From: Sarcocystis neurona
Lineage: Eukaryota > Apicomplexa > Conoidasida > Eucoccidiorida > Sarcocystidae
Direction: 5' to 3'
NCBI GenBank assembly: GCA_000727475.1
Contig: KL647294.1
Location: 3,778,911 to 3,842,910 of the forward strand
DNA: 64,000 nt
Shown: one piece after another, positions 22,810-33,540 of the stretch
How the letters are laid out: each line of letters starts with the position of its first letter
Numbering within the stretch: position 1 is the stretch's first letter
Translations under genes and position numbers: made by a program
Notes under the pieces: generated by a model
Seen by the model: only the letters and a program-made list of their open reading frames with translations
Told to the model about the DNA's origin: nothing
The model's database searches: none

Positions 22810-23520
22810 CTGTCCGCAGCCACACACAACAAGCCAGACACACACACAGACACACGCGAATAGACGCAGAAGCCACAGGGCCTGCTGCTGTCTCCCTCTG
22901 CGTCTCCGCGTGTGAAGGGGGGGGGGTCTGTTTCCTCCAGACAGACTGCCACGCATATTTACGGTTCAGCAGCGACGAAGGAGATTCTCTCCCGCTGCTC
23001 TGCATCTGCTGCTGCCGACCAGAGAACAGCAAACACATACCAAGACGCGCCTGCTCAACCATACGCATATATATGTATGTATGGGTTCTCTAGGATACAT
23101 ATGTGTGTGTGTTCGGGCAGGGGTGGGGGTGTGGATCGTCGAGACGCGTGCGCATCACTTTCCTCCCCCCCCCCCGTCCCGCCCTCTTCGGCCCCACACG
23201 AGACACACACATATGCGAAGTTTCGGTGAGTTGCGACCCGCCCGCCGAAAGCGGGAGAGCCGCAGGAAGCGTGGAGGAGACACGAAGAAGCGAGGAGGAG
23301 GAGGAGGAGACACCAGCCAGAAGAGACGGAGACGGGACGAAGACAAGCGGCCGGAGACGGCAAGGAGACGAAGAAGAGACAGGAGAGGGCAGCGTGTCTC
23401 TCCGCAAAAGAGACGTGGCTGCCCTGGGCGAGAGGGGGGACCGAAGCAAGACCGAAGAGAAGGCCCCGAAGGAGGGGAGAATAATAAAAAAGAGGAAATC
23501 CCGCGAAGAGAGACACATAC
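22810..23520 (-). other. Intron 2 of eIF1A (711 nt)
   Basis: Donor GTATGT at 23520-23515, acceptor TGCGGACAG ending at 22810. Contains CT/GA-rich sequence and homopolymer runs (for example C/G tracts near 22920 and 23165). Confidence 0.9.
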
Positions 23521-23604
23521 CCTGGCCATCTTCCTTGTACTGGAGTTCGCGCTTCTCCCCTTCGTTGTCATTCTTCCCTCGGCGACGGTTCTTCCCGCCC
23601 TTTC
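23521..23604 (-). CDS. EIF1A: Translation initiation factor eIF1A, exon 2 (basic N-terminal tail)
   Basis: After TTTCTTCAG the 84-nt exon reads [20 protein letters not shown] and QYKEDGQ, the basic unstructured tail and first strand of eIF1A (residues 6-33 plus one base of codon 34). It starts with two bases that complete a Gly codon and ends with one base of a Glu codon at a canonical GTATGT donor. An in-frame CTG upstream ([13 protein letters not shown] peptide) is intronic and not the start; the true ATG is in exon 1 far upstream. Confidence 0.95.
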
Positions 23605-24682
23605 CTGAAGAAACGAGACACGGAGACAGCAAACGGAGAGTTCTTCTCCACGCTGCGACAGCAGAAGAGGGAGACGCCGCGCGGACGAGCAGGGGAGACA
23701 GAGACGGCAGCGTCCTCCCTTTCTCTTCGAAGTGACCTCCCCCGGACAGGGGACGGGGGTGTATTTATTGAGAGACGCAGCAAAACATTTGCATGCGGAG
23801 GGCGGCCCGAAAGCAGGACGTGGAAATTCGGACATGCACATCACCTGCACAGAGACGAGACGGCCGCAGCAGGGGAGACGGCGAGGAGGAGACACACGGA
23901 GACGGAGAGATCGCGGAGACAGGCCAAACGGGACGGAGACACGAACACACACGCAGCAGGGGACACATGCAGAAAAAAACAGAGACACACACAGATGCCT
24001 AGACGGGGACACACACCTAGAAGGAGACATATATATATGTCTTGCATGTATGTATGTATACATACAGAGACAGAAAGACAGAGATCTGTTATATGCACAC
24101 ATATATAGAGACACATAGAGCCATGTATCATACATATGTTTGTGCAGGTATATATATACAGAGAGATATATACGTGCAGGGAGACCCATATATTATAAAT
24201 ATATTTACGTAAGTACCTATACATATATATATGTGTATTTGTAAATACACGGAGAGAGAATGATACATTCTATACATAGAGAGAGAGAAAGCCACGAAGG
24301 GAGAGGTATATGTGCTCCATATTTATAGAGAGAGAGCAATATTATGGCCACACATATAAATATATACGAATATATATATGCAAGTAGATGAACAGCAAAT
24401 ATGTATGTGGGGAAATATATATAGACACAAAGAGTCAACACGTGCGTATGTTGTATATTTGTAGAGGCACACGTACGTAGTCGGAGAGGCAGGGGGAACT
24501 TCCTGCAGCAGGATACTCGTACAAAAAAGCAAACGGCGGAACCTCCTCCTGTAGACGCAGCCCCCTTCCCCTCGTTCATATAAAAGAAACGAAGAAAGTA
24601 GGAGATATCACCCGTAGAAATGCGTCTTCGTAAATCTATCTGCACCCGTAATACGTAGGTATACACACATAGTAATATGTAC

Positions 24683-24713
<31 letters not shown>

Positions 24714-27700
24714 CAGGTACGCAGCAGGTATACGTAGATATACATACTTATACGTATCGACGTATATATATGCAGCAGTAATAGGTGAATACATCTGTGG
24801 GTATGGGGTGAGAAAAGAAAGAAGAGGATGGAACGGGCGGGAGTGGGAGGTGCGCAGACAGCAGTAGATGCAGAAAGTAGGCCGACAGAATATAAAAGAG
24901 ACGGAGAGAAAGCAACAGGGGGAGGAGAAGAAGAGGGGAAGCAAGGGGCGACCACCCCCAGCTGCTGCTTGCACGGGGTGTACGTACACCTGCTGACCGG
25001 GGACCAGCAGCACCAGCAGCAACAGGCGAGCAAGAAGACGCAGCAGCAGCAGAAGCAGCAAAGAAAAAGGAAGAAGACGCAGCAGCAGTGACAAGGATGG
25101 AAGCACAGCAACACCAGCAGCAGCAGAGGTAGACTGCGTCGGGAGTTCCACTGCAGGTACCTGACGCAACGAAACGAAGAAGGCAGGCAGCTGCTGGCGC
25201 AGAGAGTCACGTTGCTGTGTTGTTGCTTGCAGCTGCGCGCTCGCTGACAGCTGTTCTGCTGTCCAGCAGCAGCAGCAGCACGACGGACGAAGCGACAGAG
25301 ACAAAGAGGAAGAGAGACACGCAACAGCAGCAGTAAGACTCGAGCACTACACCAGCAGCAGCAGCAAGGGATAGGAAGCGTGAGCACCAGCAGCAGCAGA
25401 GACACGGCGGAGAGCAGCAGCAGGGAAAAGAAAAAGCAATTGCAACAGCAGCAGCAGCAGCAGGAAAGCAGGGCGGCCAAAAAGTGTCGCAGCAGCAGAA
25501 GGACTACACGAGAGACAGCACCGGGCAAATGCGGCAGAGCGAACGGGCGACAGCAGCCGTCGCCGCAGCAGCGAGACGTCACACCGCAGCAGCAGCAGCG
25601 GCACGGTCCGGCCAGCGAGCACGTGGGGCAGAAGAAACCGTCGCAGCAGCCGAACAGAAAGTCCAGGTAGAGGACTCGCAGCAGGAATAGCAGCAGCAAA
25701 ACGCCAAGAAGAGCAACACGAGCCGTCGGGCAACACATGGTGGCAGCCGCAACAGCAGCAGCAGCAGTAGCAATACGAGTCGAGGAAACGGTGGAAAAGA
25801 ACGTTCCTGCATACACGCCATATATATATATAGGGATACGCACATTATCAGCAGTTATACAGTGGATATACCAGGCCTACTTCGACGGAAGCACAGAGAG
25901 AAAGAGAAGCAGTAAATGGTGAGTGCGAAGAAAAGGCAGAGAAAACGCAGTGGCACTTGCAGCAAAGAAGCACGAGCACCCCGCAGCAAGCAGCAGAGAC
26001 AACAGCAACAGCAGCTGTCGCACGAACGAAGCAGCAGCAGGTGCAGCGGCCCACGAGCAGCGCGGCACGCGGCTGCCCCCCCAGCAGCAAGTACTGGCCA
26101 GGTGGTGTCTGCACGGCTGGGGAGGCTGCCGGAGGAGTAGCACGGGGAAGGAGCAGCAGCGGCAGCAAGCGGCAGGGCGTCAGGAGCAGCAGCAGTTGTA
26201 GCAACAGCAGCATCGCAAGAGGAATAAAATAAAAGGCAGCAGAATACTGCGAGGGTCATGTCGGCTGCTGGCAGTTGCAGCTGCAGCAGCGTTTCCACCG
26301 CAGCAACGGCGACGCAGCGGAGCAAAAAATCAGCTAGAGCAGCAGCGGCAGCATCAGCGCTGCAACAGTCGCAAGAGTCAATAGCAGGTGCAGCGACAGC
26401 AGCGGAAGCGCAGCAGCAGGAGAGGTGCACCAGCAGAAGCAGCAGCACCGTCACAGCAGATGTCGGATGCCCCTTGCCGGGCTCACACCAGCGGCGGGGG
26501 TGCGGCAGCAGCAGGAACAGCAGCAGAAGAGGAGGACAGACAGCAGCCGCAACCCTTCACCCAGACAAAAACAGCAGCAGCTCAGTTCACGCACAGCGGC
26601 TGCCGCAGCAGAGCAGCCGTATTAAAGAGAGATACGCAGTGGCGCCAGAGAGTGAGACGGAGGGGATAAAATCCTGCTGGTGCTGCATCGCCCGTCTGCC
26701 CACGGAAGAGGTGGAAGCAGAGACCGAGACGAGACAGATACGGGCACAAAAAGAAAGTCGCTGACGGCACTGGGGTAGCCGCAGCAGCAGCACGGGCCCA
26801 AAAGAAGCGGCAGCGAACGACGGCCGCAGGTACAGCAACGGAGGCATACAAGAGACAGTACAGCAAAGGAGAACCCGGCAGAGAAAGGAAAAGGAAAGGT
26901 AAGGATGACAGAAGAGTAACGAACACCAGCAGCTAAGGCACAGAGGCCGCGGCACGCGGGAAGTAACTCCGCATTTGCAGACGAGTAACAGGAGGACGAG
27001 AGAAGATGTGGCAGGACGGCAAGAGGAGAAACGGCCGCAGCAGACGTGAATAAGCGGAAGCACGACAAAAATGAAGAAGCAGCTACAGAGGAACCGAAGA
27101 AGAAGAAGCAGAAGAAAAGGTGACGCAGCAGCAGAGGAGATGGAGCCGCAGCAGCAGCGAGGTACGGAGAGACGCAGTAGCAGAAGAGATGGGGCGGCAG
27201 CGGCAAGAGAAAGAGAGATACGCAGCAGACGAGACGGAGCAGCACCAGCAGCAGCAGCGAGAGAGTAAAAGCAACAGGGCCGCTGCAACGAGATGAGGAA
27301 GCAGCAGCAGGCCTCGAGAATCAGTGGCAGCAGCGAGAGAAAAGAACAGCCGCAGTAATAGTGGGTGAGCAACGACGGGAGGGATGAAGATGCAGAGGAA
27401 AACGAGCAGAACAAAGTGTGCGTGGCAACGGAAAAGAGACGCAAGAAAGGACGACTTGTAGAAGTAAATAGTGCGGGAGGAAGAGTCGAGATTGTATCCT
27501 CAAAGAGAAAGAGAGAAAGAAGGCACCGATGAGAAAACGCGGGAGTCTGTCTTCCTACCGTCCTAAAAGATGTAGAAGACGATGCAAGGTTTTGTATTGT
27601 TTTTATGAAAGTGTCAATTATGCACTCTTACAGGGCTACTAAAATATAAAGATACGAAGGAAAATGACCGTTCTGTTGTGCGGCGTCACTTATATATACG

Positions 27701-28449
27701 GACGCGAGAGGACGCAGGACTGCGGATGGGGAAGGAGATCGGTGGCAATGACCGGTGCTTTCCCGCATCACAGCGCGCGAGGACAAGAAACACGCCCTCT
27801 AAGAAGAAGAAATACTTTCTGTCACCATCGAGAACGGGAAGGGAAGAGAAACGTGCACGGAGGAAGATGTGTGGTAAATTGAGAAAAAGCGCGTCAAAGG
27901 AAACTGACATCTATCCACTGCAGCGAAGAAGAGATGCCACATATATTTGCGGCATCTCTCCGTACGTTTTTGGTGCACGGGTTCGCGAATCTGCGTATGT
28001 ATGGGAAAGGCGGATGTCGCTGTGCTTTTTGTGGCGTAGGAAAAAAAGACGGAGTCGAATGCCGTGTTGTTACGGTCTGAAAAACTGGAAGTGAGTCTAA
28101 AGGAGAGAAGCGTGTGAGGAATGCGGAAGAAAAACATTTTTCGCGTTGTACGGGTGAAAGGGACACATAATAAGACGGAGGAGGACGAAAAGAAAAAGAA
28201 ACTGATAACGCATCTTCAGGCAAATTAAGTACAAAGGCCGATTTTCCTAACGCCGCTAAGGGGAAACAAGCATGTGCTTCCCACATGACGGGAAAAGTTT
28301 GAATCGATTTCTTTGTGAGAGAAAGAAAGGCTCCTTTCCTTTTTTCAAGACAGAGGACGGCCGTGGTCTAGACCACACCGGTCCATTCTCCCGTGCAACA
28401 CCGGGAGAAAAGAGAACTCTCCGCTATTTCTGCTGCAGTGTTTCCTTAC
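23605..28449 (-). other. Intron 1 of eIF1A (4845 nt)
   Basis: Donor GTAAGG beginning at 28449, acceptor CTTCAG ending at 23605. From left to right on the plus strand it holds GA-rich unique DNA (23.6-24.0 kb), TA microsatellites (24.0-24.8 kb), a dense CAG/AGC region (24.9-26.6 kb) with all frames open, GA/AGC-rich DNA (26.6-27.5 kb) and about 0.9 kb of less repetitive purine-rich sequence. The palindrome GGTGTACGTACACC occurs at about 24977. No conserved nested gene was found, so the long Leu/Cys-rich frames here are shadows. Confidence 0.8.
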
Positions 28450-28465
28450 CCTTATTCTTCGGCAT
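28450..28465 (-). CDS. EIF1A: Translation initiation factor eIF1A, exon 1 (start codon, 16 nt coding)
   Basis: ATG CCG AAG AAT AAG G followed directly by GTAAGG. It encodes MPKNK plus the first base of the next Gly codon, which is exactly the invariant N-terminus of eIF1A missing from exon 2. The phase-1 junction with exon 2 restores [14 protein letters not shown]. Any 5' UTR would extend above 28465. The 16-nt coding part was located by pattern and phase alone, but the match to the family start is complete. Confidence 0.88.
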
Positions 28466-28599
28466 GTCTTCGACTTTTGAGGAGGCGCAGGGGAGAAGAG
28501 AAAAGGAAGAGATGCGGAAGAAAGAAAACGCTGCAGCACGCAGCGGCGAAGAAAAAAAAGGGAAACACTAGCCGCTCAACACGCTACTGTGCGGGGACA

Positions 28600-29300
28600 C
28601 AACGTCAAAGAAAAACTTCAGGAAGACGAGAGCAGAAGCCACGGCACTGCAACAGCACTAACGGCACTAGCAATGCGCATGCCTGCGCCTGCAATGGAGA
28701 GCGGGAAGGCAGGTAGTACCACTGGAGCAGCCACAAGCGGAGGCGAACTAGCAGCACGAGCAACAGCAGCAGCAATAATGTATGTAGCAGCGGCAGGAGT
28801 AGCAATATTGCAGCAGCCGCAGCAGCAGCAGGATACAGCAGCCGCAGTAAGAGCAAGTGGAGCAGCCGCGGCAGGAGCAGCGGAACACTGCGCATAGCAG
28901 CGCCAGCAGCAGCAACGTAGCAGAAACAGGAGCAGCAGCAGTAGTAACTATAGAAAAACAGCAGCGGCAGCAGTCGTCGTAAGCGTAGCAGCACCATCAA
29001 CAAACGCGTATGTGTGAAACAGCGGAAACAGAGCAGTCTAGCAGCGGAGCGGAAGCAGCGGAGCGGAAGCAGCGGAGCGGAAGCAGCGGAGCGGAAGCAG
29101 CGTCAGCAGAACGAGCAACACAAGCAGCAACAGAAAATGCGGCAGTCCCAGGAAGGGCGGAGGGACAAACAAGAAGAGCAGAAGGGGCAGCAGCAGCAAG
29201 AGGACGAGTACATGGTACTTAGTACAGAAACGGTTAGTGCAAAAGAGAAACAGCAGCAGCGGCAGCAGGATGGGCTGTTTCAGGCTTCAACAGGAGGGAC
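28600..29300 (+). repeat. CAG/AGC-rich region with a 15-bp unit
   Basis: Scattered AGC triplets and, at 29036-29105, about four copies of a 15-bp unit (AGCGGAGCGGAAGC). All frames are open and compositionally simple. It lies upstream of eIF1A and may include its promoter, but no core promoter element could be identified. Confidence 0.7.
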
Positions 29301-29640
29301 GTAGCTTTTTCTGTGCGTGTGTGCAGGGCATGTCCCAAGGAACGACGATTCTCGCAGTGTTGAGATCGCTTCTTCTGGTGCTCCTGCTGCTGCTGCGCCC
29401 GCTAGATGTCCTTATTGCTGACGGCGCGTCGGTGCTGCCGCCGCTGCAGCTTCTGCTTCGGGTGCTGCAAAACCTGGCGCTGCTGCTGGTGATAATGTAG
29501 TTTTCGAGAGAATGACTCTGCTGCTGCTGCGGTTTCTACCGCCTTCGGTGCGGTGGTAATCGTCTTTCATCCTCTAAAACTGCTGCAGGGAGAAGGGTCA
29601 CAGACGAGAGCTGCGCACCGAGAGGTCGCGCATACGTGTA

Positions 29641-29950
29641 TTAAGATGGACAGTACTGCAGTAGAACAACCCGCTGAGAAGGGCACCACGAATTAACTAA
29701 CTCCTCTTTCTCAGGCTGCTGCAAAAACTCACTCCTGGTAACGAGAGAGGTACCCACACACTTTCCGTAACTCGTGAACGTGGAAACGTAGAAGTAAATT
29801 TGACACGGTGCAGAGGTCGCGGTCCCCATGCAAATGAAGTTATCAATATATAGATATACAGTCGTAACCAAGTGTGTCTTATCGTCTAAACCGCATCGCA
29901 AAGACCCCTGCGGTCCTTGGATTTGCGTCCTAGTCGCCTGCGCACAGATA
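29641..29950 (-). CDS. Candidate non-repetitive exon, unknown product
   Basis: Entered after ATCTGTGCGCAG, a minus frame of about 100 codons runs to a stop at 29641. It has mixed composition (KTHLVTTVYLYIDNFICMGT, CQIYFYVSTFTSYGKCVG, RSEFLQQPEKEELVNSW) and lies in a repeat-poor segment, so it is not a triplet artefact. No family was recognised and no partner exon is certain. Confidence 0.3.
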
Positions 29951-30490
29951 GATATATGTAAGGAATGTGCGATCGAGAGAGAGGTAAAGACAAAAAAGTA
30001 GAGCGAATCGAGCATGAAGACCGGCAGGTATGTAAGCAGCCATAAATAGACACTTGGTGTGTGCAAGTTGGCAGACAACAACGCACCATTTTTGGGTCCG
30101 CAGCGTGAAATTCCTTCTCTCTTTTATGCCGTGGAGTTGATATACACGTATGTATGTTTGTGGAGACCCTTTCGTTGTGGTACTTCGAAGTGTATGCACA
30201 ACAAGCGAAGTCAAGCTTGTGTTTTTACCATTTGACTTCCATACATCCAAATTCGTAATTAAATGCGTAGAGAGCTATGCATAGAACTGCGGTCCGTTTT
30301 ACGTGGAGAAAAGAAACAAGGAAAGACGGCTAAAGAGGCACAGGCTATTGGTGTTGACTAGAGTAATCAAGTCTTCTGGATGCCACACAAAGAAAAGTGT
30401 ATCCACCGCTGGCTTTACACAAAGGATGTGTGCGTCTATACGTTCATGTGCCCAACTTCAAGAAACGTCAGGGATCTGTGTCCATTGCTC

Positions 30491-30556
30491 TTGAGAGTAG
30501 GGAGCCGCTGGGCAAGCATGGACATACGCACGCTGTCCTCCCAGCCGTGTGAATTT
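30491..30556 (+). repeat. Direct repeat, copy 1 (about 65 bp)
   Basis: TTGAGAGTAGGGAGCCGCTG... through GAATT, matching the copy at 30990-31054 with only a few substitutions. The two are separated by about 430 bp of unrelated TA-rich DNA. Confidence 0.9.
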
Positions 30557-30884
30557 TAGATGTGGACTGCATCTTGTACAGCTGCATCTGTGTATATATA
30601 TATGTACATTTACATATATGTACATGTCTCACGTGTGCGTGTGCGACGACGCGGACAAATAAACCTGTAAGTAACTGTTGGGGGTATAAATGTGAAGTGA
30701 CCGCCTTGCATGAACCCACACATATACGCATCTCTGTTTATATATGTATACATATATATATGTATATATATATATGATAAGGAATGGGGTTTTCTGGTAC
30801 GTACGTCCACGCTAGTGTACATTAATGTTGCAGACTATATTTTATGAACCCGTTTATACATGGATGCGTAGACATCCACGCTAT

Positions 30885-30920
<36 letters not shown>

Positions 30921-30989
30921 ACACCTGTATGACTGGATGCTATTCACAAATGTGTGTGCATGTACGTACTGCTGGAAGGTGTATTTCTG

Positions 30990-31054
30990 TTGAGAGTAAG
31001 GAGCCGCTGGGCAAACATGGACAAACGCACGCTGTCCTGACAGCGGTGTGAATT
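30990..31054 (+). repeat. Direct repeat, copy 2 (about 65 bp)
   Basis: TTGAGAGTAAGGAGCCGCTG... through GAATT. Copies differ at a handful of positions, for example GCAAGCATGGACATACG versus GCAAACATGGACAAACG. Confidence 0.9.
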
Positions 31055-31429
31055 ATCGCAACTATCGCACAGTTAATGCACTTACGCAACACCGACTTGC
31101 TGCAGGGACGTGCCTACCGAAAATTCTTGTTCCTCCATGATGATACTGTACAGTTTCCACAAGGTATATATACATATATATGTGTATATACCAGCTGCGC
31201 TGAGGTATATACTTGAACACACGCAAGCACAGACGTGCATAGACTCGCGTTGGATGACAGAGAAGTACACGCACTGATGCACAAATTTCAATGCAAGCGT
31301 ATATGAGGACACACAACGAGATATATATCTATGTATTTGTGAGAAAAAGTGGTGATTCGGTACTTATTCTCCACCTCGTGTATCTACGTCCCATACCCAT
31401 TGCGTGTGGAAGTGTACGTACGCGTGCGT

Positions 31430-33540
31430 GACCATGCGTCGTCGGATCTTCTGTTGTTGCTTCTTCTTTCTTTTTCTGAGTCGACGGCTACCAGTGATAT
31501 CACCAGACCTTCCACATTCGTTTCAGCCCGTCTGTGTACTCAATTCTGTGTCGCAGCTGGTACCGTTGTACGGCCTTCTCCAAGGTGTTACTACTGCGGC
31601 AGGTTACTGCAAGGTGCTTGTTTGCGCCGCCATTGCTGAGGCCGATGCACCAGCAATGCTACACACTGCTTGTGTATTTGCAGCGCTGCTGTGGATGCAG
31701 GTGCAAGTACGGCAGAAATGTTGCGTATGTGGCGCTGCTGCTGCTTTTACTCGTCCCACCTGTTTACGCTGTTGCTGCGGGTGCTGCTGAAGATGATGTT
31801 GCTGACGTTGTTGCCTCGCAAACACTGCGGCTCCTGGTGCTCCTGTGACTTCTGTTTTCCCTGCTGCTCCACTTGCCACTGATACTCCTAGTAGTGAGGT
31901 GCGCGAGGTAGATGTATCTAGTCAGCGTGTGTACAGGTCCCTTCGACAGTCGCTGCCATCCGTTCCTTGTACTCAGGCGCTGTTCTCTTCTTGATACGCT
32001 ACGTTTTGCTGCCGTTCTTTGTGGACGTAGTGGCAACGAAACACGCACCGCTGGTGCTCTTGGGTGCGGTGGTTGGATACTTCTGCCAGCAGGCTTCTTC
32101 CTTTTCGCGTCCAGGCTGCTGCCAGACCACGTTCTTCTGCCCCGAGGGAGTCCGGCTGCTCCTGTTTCGGTCTGGCACTTGTGTTGGTGCCGCCTTATGG
32201 TGGTACAGCCGGGTATCGCCACCTGCTAGTTGTGCTGACGACCCCACCCCTCCGCCCCGTCACGGCTAGTACTCCTATAGGCCCTGTACATGTTGACCCC
32301 GCTGCTGCGGGTGTGGCAGCTGTGGCTGCCCTTCCTTCCTGCGGTTGTTCGCGTCGTGCCGGTCGGTGCTGCAATACTGTGTTCGTGCACGTGGTGACCG
32401 CACACCACACGACTCTGTTCGAAGACCCCTACGGAAGCAGTGGCGCCGGCCGGTGCTCGTGCTGCCTTGGCGGCTGCGGCCGGATACACGCTGGTGTTGC
32501 TCTGGTCCCCGTGGCTGCGTTGCCCGTGCTGGTGTTGCTGAGGGTGCTCTGAACGCTACTGCTCTGGCCGTCGTTGATCTAGCCGACAGAAGATACGGAC
32601 CGACCCCTCCTCTACTGTCCAACACTGGGCAGCATCATCTTCCGGCGTAGGAATGGTTGTCCAACAACGCCTCCTTCCCGGGGCGGGCAGCACCACCATC
32701 CATAGCAGGCCAGAGTTGGAGTTGCTGCTGTGGTTCGCGTCCGTATTCCTGCTGCGGCTGCTCTCTCTGTGTCGCGACTGCGGGTTCCCTTCCCTGTACG
32801 TGTCGGCTGGCAGGTCTCTGGGTGTGTTCTATATTTGCTACAGGCAACTCTAATGTCGAGATCTTTCACCGGTGTATCCTGACCTCTTCCTCTTGTGCCG
32901 CATGTGGACTGCGAGATGGGCGAAGCTCTTCCGGGCATCGAGACTGACTTGGTGTACAAACCACCGTCGGGCCTTGTTTCTGCCGCGCGACTGGCGCTGT
33001 ATTCAAGGAGAATTTGAAGGGAAGCGCCCTGTTCTGCAAAGGTGTGACTTTCTGCGTTCAGTCCCTTCAGGGCGTACCACAGCGTCACCACAGCAGTAAG
33101 AGAAGAAGCATTGATAGGGACACCTGGAAGGCCTTGCCTCGTGTTGGGGGCGACTGCTCCACTACTCACCACAGGAGCCACACCAATAACGATAGCACGG
33201 CACGGAAGCTTGGAGGGCGGCAGCTTTACGAGCCCCCACAGGAAAGCAGCAGCAGCAACAGCAGCAAACGGAGAGAAGGGCCGCAACAGCATCAGCAGAA
33301 TCGCTGCGGCTTCATCAGTACCAAGTGCTTCGCCGCCGCAGCACAGGACGAGGAGAATCAGCAACACCAACAGCAGCAGCAGACCGTCTGTTGAAATGCT
33401 TGTGGATCGTCGCCGAGAAAAGCAGCAGCTGGATCAGCAGCAACTTCAGTAGCGGCCTTCCTGAAGAACGAAGACAGCAGTTTCACGTCAGCCGCAGCAT
33501 CAGCACAAACGCAGACCGGAGGCATCTGTGTGTACGCTGA
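31430..33540. other. Degenerate GCT/CTG-derived region of uncertain coding status
   Basis: Triplet-derived but strongly diverged sequence keeps long frames open on both strands, rich in Ala, Val, Gly and Cys. Candidates are a plus frame with an N-terminal hydrophobic stretch from ATG near 31434 (MRRRIFCCCFFFLFLSRRLP), a plus frame ending at 32650 (ALAVVDLADRRYGPTPPLLS), and a 252-codon minus frame 33370-32612. None has a recognisable domain or clean splice support, so no CDS is called. Confidence 0.35.

Larger units (their letters stand above)
29951..31430. other. Repeat-poor spacer with a duplicated segment
   Basis: Mostly unique, TA-leaning sequence without a convincing gene. It contains the direct repeat at 30491 and 30990, a TA run at 30885-30915, and short open frames of uncertain value such as one at 30303-30494 (+). 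Confidence 0.4.

Noticed and set aside
26587..27444. Minus-strand frame of 285 codons
   Set aside because: It is a Leu/Cys/Ser-rich product of AGC repeats lying inside eIF1A intron 1, with no domain.
32612..33370. 252-codon minus-strand frame considered as an Eimeria surface antigen
   Set aside because: No signal peptide-plus-Cys pattern of that family can be seen, and the region is degenerate GCT repeat with open frames on both strands.
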